A stretch of 39,999 nucleotides of DNA, taken from an uncultured bacterium (GTDB taxonomy: Bacteria > Verrucomicrobiota > Verrucomicrobiia > Verrucomicrobiales > Akkermansiaceae). Positions 1 through 8,460 of the stretch are shown here, piece after piece (positions within the stretch are counted from its first letter, which is position 1; each line of letters starts with the position of its first letter). Position numbers and translations under genes: made by a program. The notes beneath the pieces were generated by a model. It worked only from the letters and a program-made list of their open reading frames with translations. It was not told the origin of the DNA and did no database searches. The stretch is taken from assembly GCA_945831585.1 (NCBI GenBank), contig CAMACY010000010.1:1-39999 (forward strand). The letters are read 5' to 3'.

Positions 1-988
1 CGCTGTAGGTGGTGCCCAGCAGCAGGCCGCGTGCGCTTTCGTAGGTATGCGTTTTTACGTTGCCGCGAGCATCGGTCTCGGTGGCGAGGCGGTTGAAGGC
101 ATCATATGTTTTCACTACCGAAGTATGATCGGCATAGGTCTTGCTAAGCTCCAATCCGGTGGCGGCGTCGAATACCCAGGTCGTCACATCGCCGTCTGTG
201 CGTTCGCTCGGGTCGCTGCTGATGGTTTCGCTGCCCGCGCGGAAGGTGGTGAGTGAGGTCATGTTGTCCGCGTCATCATAGCCGAAGCAAGCGGGTTGAA
301 TTCCTATTCCCCATTCTGCGACTTTGCGTCCGCGCGCATCGTAGCGGTAGCAGCTGGTGTTGCCCTGAGCATCCGTAATGAGAGCCGGCAAATCGTGCGC
401 GGCATCGTAGGCGGTGGTGGTCACGTTGCCTGCGGCGTCGGTCACGCTCGTGGTGCGCCCCGCGATATCCGTCACCGTGGTCGTGGTGTTGCCGCGCCCG
501 TCGGTCTGCGTGAGCACCATGCCGCTTGCCGTGTAGGCACGCGTGGCGGTGGTCGTGATGCCCGCCGTGTCCTTTTGCGAGCGCACAAAGCCATCGATCA
601 CCACGCTTTCTGCCGTGATGGCGGATGTGGGGATGATGCTCTTGCGGACGCGCATGCTGCCGGTGCCGTATTCGGTCAGGCTGGTGGTGCTGTTGCCGCG
701 CTCGTCGATGCTGATGCGTTTGCTTTCCAGCTCGGTGGAATCCGAGAGCAGTGTTTGTTCACTGCGGCTCAGGGTATTGCCCGCTGCGGTGCTGCGGCTT
801 TCGGTGCTCACCTGGTAAATCATGCCGTCGGCTTCCTCGACAGCGGCAATGCTGTGCGTGATGATGCGGTTCTTGCTTGCATCATCCGGCGCATCGGCAT
901 CCAAAAGGAGCGTCTGGCGGCATACATGACCCATGCTATCGTCAGCATACACGGTGGGTGCCATGCCGTCAATGCCTTGTTGGGTGAG
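1..988 (-). pseudogene. RHS/YD-repeat protein, continuation downstream of an in-frame TAG (partial at window edge)
   Basis: The reading frame of the neighbouring RHS gene continues without another stop from the codon after TAG (989-991) to the first base of the window, about 329 codons. Its translation is plainly RHS-like, with repeated YD-type motifs such as YRYDARGRK, YDDADNMTSL, YDAFNRLATETDARGN and THTYESARG. Codon usage and repeat spacing match the part before the stop, so this is the same protein, not a new gene. The C-terminal RHS core and any toxin tip lie outside the window. Either a nonsense mutation has split the gene, or the TAG is read through, or it is an assembly error. The frame was traced line by line on the reverse complement. 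Confidence 0.8.
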
Positions 989-3907
989 CTAACCGCGCGC
1001 ATTGTAGCTGCTGCGGGTGCAGATAGAGGTGTTGCTCAGCGTGGTGGGGGCGATTTCCGCCACGATTTGCCCGAAGCCGTCGCTGAGGCGTTGGCTGAGC
1101 AGGGTGGTGCCATCCCAGATGCTCTCGCTCAGGCAGCCTTCCTGCATCCCGTAGACGTAGCGCTGCTCGCGTTGCGCGCTGCCGTGGCGTCGCGCGAGGC
1201 TGCCGTCGGCGTGCTGCTCGGTGATGAGGGTCGCGCCGGCGGGGGTGGTGACGCAGGTGGTGAGGCCATCGGCGCTGTAGGTGGTCGTGGTGGTTCGCCC
1301 GAGTTCGTCTGTGTGGGCGATGGGGCGCCCGAGCAGGTCGTATTGTGTGGTGCGGATGCTGCTCAGGGGGCCGATGTCACGCCGCTCGCTCAGGATGCGC
1401 CCGGCGGCATCGTGGGTGTAGCTGGTGATGGTTTCGGGGGTGATGCAGCGCTCGCCTTCGTAGACGGCGGCTCGGGTGCTTTCGATGAGTTGCCGCGCGC
1501 TGTCGTAGCTGTAGGTGGTGGTGATGCCGTTTTCATCGGTTTCGCGCAGCGGGGCGCCGGTGCAGTTCAGGGTGCGGCTGCTGTTGCGCCCGTTGTCGCG
1601 CTGCGTGCCGATACGGCGGTTTTGGGTGTCGTAGCTGTGGGTGGCGCCGGAAAGCAGCGCCCAGGTTGCGCCATCGCTCAGCAAGAGGTATTCTTCTTCG
1701 CGCAGGGTGTTGCCCGCCGCGCCGATGTATGCTACCCGGCGGCGGCTTTGCCCCGGCACAGCGGCTCCCGCTACCTGCGTTTCGCGAATCAGGCTGTAGA
1801 GCGCACCGTGCTGCGCGGTGGCGGCATAGCTGTAGTGCGTTTGCACGCCATCCTCGCCTTGCGTGAGGCGCAGCCGCCCGCGCGCTAAGGGGTTTTCGGC
1901 GCTCTCGCTCCAGCGCTCGGTGATGCTCAGGCGTTCCTGCGCGGCTCCCGTGGCGCTGCGGCGGATCTCCTCGCGCCGCACGCCGTCTTGCTCGCTGCGC
2001 AGGTAGCGCTCGCGACGAAGGAGCTGCATGAGCTCTCCGCCTGACGGGCTCAACCACACCGCCTGCGCGGAGGGCGTGTCGCGGTAGGAACTGCCCTCGC
2101 CTTCGCTGTAGTAGAAGTAGGTGATGAGGGTGCCTGCGTCCCCGTGCCAGGGCTCGCTTTGGCGCGTCAACCGCCCTGTGCTGTCGTAGGCATACTCGGT
2201 GCGGTGCCCGCCGGGTGCGACCTGCGCGGTGCAGTTGCCCACGGCATCGTATTCAAACTGTGTGGTGCGGGCGGCATCCGAGCCGTAGCCCTCCACCCGC
2301 GTCAGCACCAGAGGTCCCATGGGCGATTCCTGAAACAGCTCACAGACGCAGGATGCTACCGCGCTGCCGCGGCGCTGTGTGGTGATACGCTGCCGCACGG
2401 CATAAGCGCCTGTGTCGGCGCTCTCCGGCGTGCTCAGGCTGCGTTCTGTCACGACGGCCTCTTCCCCCGTGCCTTCGCTCATGCACCAGGCGCCACCGTC
2501 CCCTTGCGACCAGGCGCAGCGGTATTCGGGGTGCTCGGGGCTCTGTTCGCTGATGCTCAGCTCGCCTGCCGCGTAGCGCACCACAAAGCTCTTGTAGGCG
2601 CTGCCGGGCTCGGGGATGGCGTAGCCATCGGCATCGTGTCCCGTGATGCGGGCGGGCGTGTAGAGGCTGATGGTGTAGCCCTCGCTCGTGATGTTGCCGA
2701 TGTCAGCCAGCCCATCCCAGGGGCTTTCGATTTGGCGGATGTAGCGCCCATCGGCGCTGCGACGCACGCTCAGCAGCTCGGGAATGGGCGAGAGGCACAC
2801 CCCGTTGGGTGCGGTGTAGGCCTGCAGCTCCCCGGTGGCGGCATCGAACTGCCACTGCGCCTCGCTGCCGTCCTGCCAGCGCAGCGCCACAACGCGTTCA
2901 TCCTCATCGCGCAGGAGCGTGGCCACGCCCCCGCCGGCGGAGTCGACCCCGATGGGAGCCAAGACTCCGTCGCTGTAGTAGCGCAGGGCGATGACGCGCT
3001 GCCCGAATTGCAGCTCGAGCCGGGCGCCCGGCACGATACCGCCGGCCGGGAGCCTCAGCTGCGCGGCCAGCGGGTGCTCGAATGCCAAGGCTGCCGGCGA
3101 GGCCAGCTCCGCGCCGGCCGTGGCGGCGCGAAGCTGCAGGTGCCCGGTGAGCAGGGCGCCCAAGCCGCGCAGGGTGCCCATGTTGCAGCTCCAATACGCG
3201 TAATCATCGCCCAGCCCGCGCTGCACGGAGCTGCCCGCCGATGAGCTGTCGCTCAGCACGCTGCCGGACGGCGAGTTGTTGCCCTCCTCCTCTCCGTCGC
3301 CCTCGGCCTGAGCTGCCGCAGCGGGGAAACCGCCCTCCAGGCTGCAAGTATCGCCCGCACAATCGCACCTCTCGGGCATGGGCACACCGCCGGGTTCCAG
3401 CGCCACCACGCGGTAGTCGTACTCAAAAATGATTTGGTTGTTGTTGGGGTTATCCATGGCGATGTTGGTATAGCGGAAGAGCAGCGTGTGCGCCCCGGAA
3501 CTGAGCAGGCAGTTCACCCGGCGCGTCCACACGCTGTGCCCGCCATGCGAACCGGTCGGTTTCTCGGCCATGGGGGTCATGTCGATGATACGTTTTCCAT
3601 CGAGCAAGACCTCGCCCCAATCTTCCACGCGGTAGCGCAGCTCCAGCTTGGCGAGCAGCTCTTTGAGCTCGCCCGCCTCATCCGTTGTCCACGGCACCGA
3701 GAAGCTGCGCTCCACCTCCCACGACGTTCCCTGGGTGGGGGGCGCTTGGTTGCGGTTTTCATGACCATCGGCTAGAACATCGCCCGGGGCAATGGGGGTG
3801 GCGCTTGTTGCGGTGCGGGCGGCGACAGGGGTGGGTGTGTACCACTTGCTGTAGGGGGGAATTGGGGGTGTTGCTTGCATCACCTGCAAGCCTACAACAA
3901 CCCCCAC
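989..3907 (-). CDS. RHS/YD-repeat protein, N-terminal portion ending at an in-frame TAG
   Basis: Large repeat protein of the RHS family, whose YD repeats form a shell around a C-terminal effector; members act in contact-dependent competition or as cell-surface proteins. The first roughly 180 residues are a non-repeat domain, followed by a Cys cluster (ERCDCAGDTC) and an acidic/serine linker. From about residue 300 come degenerate YD repeats (YDAVGNCTAQVAPGG, YDSTGRLTRQSEP, YDLLGRPIAHTDELG). No signal peptide is visible. The start is a GTG with GAGG five bases upstream; an ATG ten codons in (3880) is the alternative. The product stops at TAG 989-991, but the frame continues beyond it, so this is probably the 5' part of a longer gene. 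It is divergent from the fur-suf operon. Confidence 0.8.
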   Translation of the reverse strand: MGVVVGLQVMQATPPIPPYSKWYTPTPVAARTATSATPIAPGDVLADGHENRNQAPPTQGTSWEVERSFSVPWTTDEAGELKELLAKLELRYRVEDWGEVLLDGKRIIDMTPMAEKPTGSHGGHSVWTRRVNCLLSSGAHTLLFRYTNIAMDNPNNNQIIFEYDYRVVALEPGGVPMPERCDCAGDTCSLEGGFPAAAAQAEGDGEEEGNNSPSGSVLSDSSSAGSSVQRGLGDDYAYWSCNMGTLRGLGALLTGHLQLRAATAGAELASPAALAFEHPLAAQLRLPAGGIVPGARLELQFGQRVIALRYYSDGVLAPIGVDSAGGGVATLLRDEDERVVALRWQDGSEAQWQFDAATGELQAYTAPNGVCLSPIPELLSVRRSADGRYIRQIESPWDGLADIGNITSEGYTISLYTPARITGHDADGYAIPEPGSAYKSFVVRYAAGELSISEQSPEHPEYRCAWSQGDGGAWCMSEGTGEEAVVTERSLSTPESADTGAYAVRQRITTQRRGSAVASCVCELFQESPMGPLVLTRVEGYGSDAARTTQFEYDAVGNCTAQVAPGGHRTEYAYDSTGRLTRQSEPWHGDAGTLITYFYYSEGEGSSYRDTPSAQAVWLSPSGGELMQLLRRERYLRSEQDGVRREEIRRSATGAAQERLSITERWSESAENPLARGRLRLTQGEDGVQTHYSYAATAQHGALYSLIRETQVAGAAVPGQSRRRVAYIGAAGNTLREEEYLLLSDGATWALLSGATHSYDTQNRRIGTQRDNGRNSSRTLNCTGAPLRETDENGITTTYSYDSARQLIESTRAAVYEGERCITPETITSYTHDAAGRILSERRDIGPLSSIRTTQYDLLGRPIAHTDELGRTTTTTYSADGLTTCVTTPAGATLITEQHADGSLARRHGSAQREQRYVYGMQEGCLSESIWDGTTLLSQRLSDGFGQIVAEIAPTTLSNTSICTRSSYNARG

Positions 3908-3940
3908 GCTCGCCTCAAGCCCACGCTTGCGCCCCCAGCT

Positions 3941-3962
3941 TCCTGCCCGCGGGCGGGCAGGA
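3941..3962. repeat. 22-bp perfect palindrome in the RHS/fur divergent intergenic region
   Basis: Ten-base arms TCCTGCCCGC and GCGGGCAGGA flank a GG centre. It lies 34 bases upstream of the RHS start and about 245 bases before fur. It has no T-tract, so it is not a classical terminator. It could be an operator or a leader hairpin. Confidence 0.6.
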
Positions 3963-4024
3963 GGAGCGCGCGCACGTTCGGGGTATCATGGTAGCCGACC
4001 GAGGGTGCGATGATTCGCAGCTCT

Positions 4025-4098
4025 GCCGATACAAGCCTATTCTTGAGCCAAAGGGGAGCTTCGAAGAGCCCCCATCGACAATGCCTGTGTTTATCGGC
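4025..4098 (+). other. potentially structured leader upstream of the fur-suf operon
   Basis: GCCGATA (4025-4031) can pair with TATCGGC (4092-4098). The enclosed sequence holds a second hairpin in which GGGG (4053-4056) pairs with CCCC (4069-4072) around CTTCGAAG. I do not recognise a riboswitch class. Whether it is transcribed depends on an unmapped promoter. Confidence 0.3.
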
Positions 4099-4158
4099 CC
4101 TCCCGGTTCTTAGAAAAATCTTTGCGGCACGTGTGCATTCGATTGCGCATGACCTCTT

Positions 4159-4172
4159 TTAGGCTTGCCTAA
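4159..4172. promoter_or_regulatory. 14-bp palindromic candidate operator before fur-suf
   Basis: TTAGGCTTGCCTAA is a perfect inverted repeat (TTAGGC/GCCTAA, 2-bp centre) 34 bases upstream of the chosen fur ATG. The TTAGG...CCTAA arms resemble metal-regulator boxes of the DtxR/MntR type more than a classic Fur box. A weak promoter (TTGCGC at 4143 with TGCCTA at 4166) would place it over the -10 region. The role is inferred from symmetry and position only. Confidence 0.45.
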
Positions 4173-4206
4173 TACGTGCAAAAAATCCATACTCCTGCAA
4201 GAGGGT

Positions 4207-4659
4207 ATGAGCGAAGAGCAGGCATCAGCGACTCAAAACACGGCGTCCCGCATGGTGCGCTGCGCGGGGGTGCGCATGACTCGCCAGCGACGCGCTGTTC
4301 TGGAGGCGATTCTCGAATCCGATGACCACCCCACGGCCGCGCAGATTTTTGAGCGTGCTTCCGCGCGAATCAGCGGGCTCTCGCTCGCCACGGTCTACAA
4401 CTGCTTGGAAACCATGAGCGCTGCGGGCATCATCAACAAGCTGCATCTCCACAACGGCACCTCGCGCTACTGCCCGAACCTCTTTCCCCATGCCCATTTT
4501 ACGGATGTCAACAGCAACTGCATCTACGACATCCACCTCAAACCCGGGCGGAGCCTACAGGATGTTTTTGAGTTGCCCGAGGGGGCGACCATCACGGGAA
4601 TGACCATCTGTCTGCGCGGCAGTTTCCCGACCACGAGTCACGAAACGGAAAAGCAATGA
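4207..4659 (+). CDS. Fur-family transcriptional regulator heading the suf operon
   Basis: Ferric-uptake-regulator family protein of 150 residues: an N-terminal winged helix with [12 protein letters not shown] and [12 protein letters not shown], then a C-terminal dimerisation/metal domain with GTSRYCPN and PHAHF. The PHAHF stretch matches the HHHxH-type metal ligands of Fur/PerR/Zur. The CxxC zinc pairs of many Fur proteins are absent; only NSNC carries a Cys there, so the structural zinc site is probably missing. The ATG at 4207 has AGAGGG just before it at tight spacing; an in-frame TTG at 4165 inside the palindrome is less likely. The stop overlaps the sufC ATG (ATGA), so the regulator is translationally coupled to Fe-S assembly genes. 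Which metal or cluster it senses is unknown. Confidence 0.85.
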   Translation: MSEEQASATQNTASRMVRCAGVRMTRQRRAVLEAILESDDHPTAAQIFERASARISGLSLATVYNCLETMSAAGIINKLHLHNGTSRYCPNLFPHAHFTDVNSNCIYDIHLKPGRSLQDVFELPEGATITGMTICLRGSFPTTSHETEKQ

Positions 4660-5408
4660 GCCTGATTATCCGAGATTTACACGCCCGCGTCCGAGACGGC
4701 GCGACCATTCTCAACGGTATCAATTTGGAAATCCCCAAGGGGGAGGTGCACGCCGTCATGGGTCCCAACGGCTCGGGCAAATCCACCCTCTCCAAAGTGC
4801 TCTGTGGTCACCCCGACTACGAGGTGACCGGCGGCAGTGCCGAGCTGGACGGACAGGATCTCTTCTCGCTCAGCGTCGATGAGCGCAGCCGCGCGGGGCT
4901 TTTTCTGGCCTTCCAGTACCCCGTAGAAGTGCCGGGGGTGAGCAACGCCAATTTCATGCGGGCGGCTTTGCAGGCGCGCCTGCCCAAGGGCGAGGAGCTC
5001 GACACCGTCTCTTTCTACAAGCAACTGCGCGGCAACATGAAAAAACTGGGCATGGATCCCAAGTTCACCGCCCGAGCCGTCAACGAAGGCTTCTCCGGCG
5101 GCGAGAAGAAGCGCAACGACATCCTGCAAATGATGATGCTGCAACCCTCTTACGCCATCTTGGATGAAACGGACAGCGGGCTGGATGTCGATGCCCTGCG
5201 CATTGTCTCCGACGGCGTGAACGCCATGCGCGCGCCTTTCCGCAGCTTCCTCGTCATCACGCACTACAAGCGGCTGCTGGACTATATCCGCCCCGATGTG
5301 GTGCACGTTCTCTACCAAGGGCGCATCGTCCGCAGCGCCGGGGCAGAGCTGGTCGACTACATCGAGGAGCACGGCTTCGACTTTGTCAAGAACGGGGAGG
5401 AGGATTGA
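4656..5408 (+). CDS. sufC: Fe-S cluster assembly ATPase SufC
   Basis: Cytoplasmic ABC-type ATPase of the SufBCD scaffold, which drives conformational change during Fe-S cluster assembly. The 250-residue length is typical. Walker A is GPNGSGKST (36-44), the signature FSGGEKKRN (146-154) has the E-K-K-R form usual for SufC, and Walker B is YAILDE (166-171) followed by [10 protein letters not shown]. Its ATG overlaps the fur stop codon, and its own stop lies six bases before the sufB ATG. Confidence 0.97.
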   Translation: MSLIIRDLHARVRDGATILNGINLEIPKGEVHAVMGPNGSGKSTLSKVLCGHPDYEVTGGSAELDGQDLFSLSVDERSRAGLFLAFQYPVEVPGVSNANFMRAALQARLPKGEELDTVSFYKQLRGNMKKLGMDPKFTARAVNEGFSGGEKKRNDILQMMMLQPSYAILDETDSGLDVDALRIVSDGVNAMRAPFRSFLVITHYKRLLDYIRPDVVHVLYQGRIVRSAGAELVDYIEEHGFDFVKNGEED

Positions 5409-5413
5409 ATACG

Positions 5414-6814
5414 ATGGACGAGACCCCGTTCCGCATGGACACCCGCGGTGCCTTTGCCATGCCCGAGCAGCACCGCTACGACGCGGGCTACGGGCTGACG
5501 GAGGCGACCATCGACTACATCTGCGATGCCAAGGGCGAGCCCGACTGGCTGCGGCAATTCCGCAAAGATGCCCTGCGCCGTTTCCGCGAGATGCCCATGC
5601 CCACCCACTGGGCACCCGAGGGCATCCGTGGAGTCGATTTCGAGAAAATCCGCTACTACCTGGCGCACGGCACCGCGCCGCGCAAGAGCTGGGACGAAGT
5701 GCCCGAGGATGTCAAGCGCACCTTCGAGCGTTTGGGCGTTCCGGAGCAAGAGCGAGCCTTCTTGGCCGGGGTGGATGCCCAATACGACTCCGAGACCGCC
5801 TACAACAACATGCGCAGCGAGCTCTCCAAGCAGGGCGTCATCTTCGTGAACTCCACCGAAGGGCTGCGCGACCACGAGGCCATCTTCCGCCCCTGGTTCG
5901 GCAAGGTCATCCCCGTGGGCGACAACAAATTCTCCGCACTCAACCACGCGGCCTTTTCCGGCGGCTCCTTCATCTATGTACCCAAGGGCGTCAAGCTGCG
6001 CCAGCCGCTGCAAGCCTACTTCCGCATCAACTCCGAGGCCATGGGGCAGTTCGAGCGCACCCTCATCATCGCCGACGAGGGCGCAGAACTCATGTACATG
6101 GAGGGCTGCACCGCCCCGAAGTACGACAGCGCCACCCTGCACAGCGGTGTTGTAGAGCTCGTGGCTCTCAAAGGCGCCAAAATCCAATATGTCACCGTGC
6201 AGAACTGGGCAACCAATGTCTACAACCTCGTCATTCAGCGCGGTCTGGCGATGGAGGATGCTGAAATCCGCTGGATTGACTGCAATCTGGGCTCCGCCCT
6301 CACCATGAAATACCCGGCCGTCGTGCTGCAAGGGCGCCGCGCTCGCGGCGAGGTGGTCAGCATCTCGCTGGCGCACGACGGGCAGGACCAGGACACCGGC
6401 GCGCGCATGATCCACGCCGCACCCGACACCACGAGCAACATCGTGGCCAAGTCCATCTCCATCGGACAGGGGCGCGCGAGCTACCGGGGCGAAGTGAGCG
6501 TCCTCAAGGGCATGCAGGGCTGCAAGAACAACACCGAATGCGACGCTCTGCTCATCAACGCCGCCAGCCGCACCGATACCTACCCCGCCATCACCGTCAA
6601 CGGCAAGGCCTCTGCCGTGCAGCACGAAGCCTCTGTCTCGCAGGTCGATGAGGAGATGCTCTTCTACATGCAGCAACGCGGGCTGACCCGTGCGCAGGCC
6701 ATGAGCCTGGCCGTCAACGGCTTCATCAACGACCTGGTCAACGAGTTCCCCATGGAATACTCCGTGGAGCTGCGCCGCCTCATCGACCTGGAAATGGAAG
6801 ATTCCATCGGCTAA
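5414..6814 (+). CDS. sufB: Fe-S cluster assembly scaffold protein SufB
   Basis: Core scaffold of the SufBCD complex, on which nascent Fe-S clusters are built from sulfide delivered by a SufS-type desulfurase. The 466-residue beta-helix protein has the family signatures [31 protein letters not shown] and the Cys-bearing [13 protein letters not shown]; the last Cys matches the conserved SufB cysteine. A strong GGAGGAGGA (5396-5404) nine bases upstream favours the ATG at 5414 over an in-frame TTG at 5405. This is one of the few clear Shine-Dalgarno sites in the window. Confidence 0.97.
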   Translation: MDETPFRMDTRGAFAMPEQHRYDAGYGLTEATIDYICDAKGEPDWLRQFRKDALRRFREMPMPTHWAPEGIRGVDFEKIRYYLAHGTAPRKSWDEVPEDVKRTFERLGVPEQERAFLAGVDAQYDSETAYNNMRSELSKQGVIFVNSTEGLRDHEAIFRPWFGKVIPVGDNKFSALNHAAFSGGSFIYVPKGVKLRQPLQAYFRINSEAMGQFERTLIIADEGAELMYMEGCTAPKYDSATLHSGVVELVALKGAKIQYVTVQNWATNVYNLVIQRGLAMEDAEIRWIDCNLGSALTMKYPAVVLQGRRARGEVVSISLAHDGQDQDTGARMIHAAPDTTSNIVAKSISIGQGRASYRGEVSVLKGMQGCKNNTECDALLINAASRTDTYPAITVNGKASAVQHEASVSQVDEEMLFYMQQRGLTRAQAMSLAVNGFINDLVNEFPMEYSVELRRLIDLEMEDSIG

Positions 6815-6830
6815 TTTCCCCTGCACGATT

Positions 6831-7925
6831 ATGGATTTCCCCGACGAGCATCATCTCCGCCTCGCCCTCGAAACCGCCGAGGCACGCGCCCGACTTGCGG
6901 CCGCCGCCCTGCCCGACCGGCGCTGCGAGGACTGGCGCTTCGGCAAACCCCATCGCTACGCCGCCGAGCTGGCCGCGTTGCTGGAGGGCGCGTCCCAAAG
7001 CGGCGACATCCGCCTGCAAGCCCCGCGCGACTGTGCCGCGAACCTGAGTCCCGAAGAAGCCGACAGCGAGCTGCTGATGCGCAGCATCGGCAGCGACTAC
7101 CTGCTGGCGCGGCACCACGCGCACTTCGGGCAGGGTGTTTCCCTGCTGCTGGACGGTTGCTACGATGAGCCCATCGTCATCACCTACGAAACCGAGGGTC
7201 TGTTCCTGCCGAGCACCCTCATCATGGCCGCTCCCGGCACCAAGGCTCACCTGATCGAGCGCCACATCACCCGCGGCAGCGGCTGCACCTTCTGCGCGCG
7301 CTGCATCCACGCCTGCGAGGGAGCCGAGCTCTCCGTCGAGCTGCGGGAAGAGGGCAGCGGCAGCTCACGCACCCTGAACATCACCAACATCACGGCCATC
7401 AACGCACGCGTGCGCCATCTCAGCACCCACAGCGGGCACCGCTGGGCGCGCGAAGAGACCCTGGCCGAGCTGCTCAGTGCCCCGTCGGGGAGCCCGTCCG
7501 ATGTAGGGCTTTACTCCGCCAACCGCCTGAGCGGCGAGCAGGTGCTCGACCAGCACACGCGCCAAATCCACACCAACGGCGGCGCCGCCAGTGACTTACT
7601 CTACAAAAACGTCATCGACGACAAAGCGACCGCCGTCTTTGCCGGCAACATCTACGTGGCTCCCGGGGCGCACGCCACCGATGCCTACCAAGCCAACCGC
7701 AACATGCTGCTCAGCGAGCGCGCCACCGTACATTCGCTGCCGGGGCTGGAAATTCTGGCCGACCGTGTGCGCTGCTCGCACGGCAGCGCCAGCGCCCCCA
7801 TGGACAGCGAGCAGCTCCACTACCTGCTCTCGCGCGGCATCCCCCAACACGAAGCGCAAATGCTCGTGGCCGAGGGCTTTTTAGCGGATGTTCTCACCCG
7901 CTTCCGCAGTGCCGAGCAAGCATGA
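6831..7925 (+). CDS. sufD: Fe-S cluster assembly protein SufD
   Basis: Partner of SufB in the SufBCD scaffold; the SufB-SufD interface is where the cluster forms. At 364 residues it is shorter than the E. coli protein (about 420), mainly in the N-terminal part. The C-terminal beta-helix keeps LSGEQVLDQHTRQIHTNGGA and the conserved VRCSHG, whose His corresponds to the functional SufD histidine. The stop overlaps the next ATG (ATGA). No sufS, sufE or sufU follows, so the desulfurase must be encoded elsewhere. Confidence 0.95.
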   Translation: MDFPDEHHLRLALETAEARARLAAAALPDRRCEDWRFGKPHRYAAELAALLEGASQSGDIRLQAPRDCAANLSPEEADSELLMRSIGSDYLLARHHAHFGQGVSLLLDGCYDEPIVITYETEGLFLPSTLIMAAPGTKAHLIERHITRGSGCTFCARCIHACEGAELSVELREEGSGSSRTLNITNITAINARVRHLSTHSGHRWAREETLAELLSAPSGSPSDVGLYSANRLSGEQVLDQHTRQIHTNGGAASDLLYKNVIDDKATAVFAGNIYVAPGAHATDAYQANRNMLLSERATVHSLPGLEILADRVRCSHGSASAPMDSEQLHYLLSRGIPQHEAQMLVAEGFLADVLTRFRSAEQA

Positions 7926-8359
7926 ACCATCGCCGCACCGTCCTCCTGCTCGGCTGCCTGCTACTCGCGGGTGCCGCCGCCTTTCTCCTGCCGCGCTGGC
8001 TGCGCGACCCCAAAAAACTGGTGCTGGGCGAGTGGCGCGACAGCGAGCGGGTGTTACTTGTCACCATCGCTGAAGAGGAAGCCCGCTGGCAGGGCAAACA
8101 CCGGGGCAAGCTGCGCTACCGCTGGCTGCAGGCTGAGCACAGCCCCTACGAGGTCGAGCTGCTCTACCGCCGCGAACGCATCACAGCCGAACTGCAATTT
8201 GAGGATGACGATGTTTTTCTGCTCGCACCCCGCATCATGGACAGATTACCGGAATCGGCGCGCGAGCTTCTGCGCTCCAAGAACCGTGCCAAGGGGCGCC
8301 CGGAGGATGAGTTCATCATCCGTTTTCGCCGCGAGGCCACGCCACAAAAGCAAAAATAA
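7922..8359 (+). CDS. small membrane-anchored protein, last gene of the suf operon
   Basis: A 145-residue protein of unknown function. It has one N-terminal hydrophobic segment (about residues 6-25, TVLLLGCLLLAGAAAFLL) after an Arg-Arg start, so it is a signal anchor; LLLGC could be read as a lipobox but the h-region before it is very short. The remaining ~120 residues are highly charged and soluble, with GEWRDSERVLL and YEVELLYRRE. The ATG overlaps the sufD stop, so it is translationally coupled to sufD and may be functionally linked to Fe-S biogenesis, perhaps at the membrane. I recognise no domain. No clear terminator follows. Confidence 0.75.
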   Translation: MNHRRTVLLLGCLLLAGAAAFLLPRWLRDPKKLVLGEWRDSERVLLVTIAEEEARWQGKHRGKLRYRWLQAEHSPYEVELLYRRERITAELQFEDDDVFLLAPRIMDRLPESARELLRSKNRAKGRPEDEFIIRFRREATPQKQK

Positions 8360-8380
8360 CGCCACTGTGCGCCTTTTTTC

Positions 8381-8409
8381 TTGATAACAACAAAGGTTTG
8401 CGTTAGAAA
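8381..8409 (+). promoter_or_regulatory. promoter of the nanA operon
   Basis: TTGATA (8381-8386), 17-base spacer, TAGAAA (8404-8409). It lies 51 bases before the nanA ATG and 22 bases after the previous gene, and is the only good sigma-70-like match in this gap. Confidence 0.55.
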
Positions 8410-8460
8410 GAGACTCGGACAAAAGTCGACCACATTGTTCACCCTTTACTGTCTCATCCC

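Noticed and set aside
296-1888. Long plus-strand open frame (530 codons)
   Set aside because: Antisense shadow of the RHS gene; Gly/Ala/His-rich low-complexity translation without recognisable domains.
5357-6826. Minus-strand open frame opposite sufB
   Set aside because: sufB on the plus strand carries unmistakable family motifs; the antisense product matches nothing I know.
8340-8380. Terminator after the suf operon
   Set aside because: A CTTTTTTC run is present but no stable stem precedes it.
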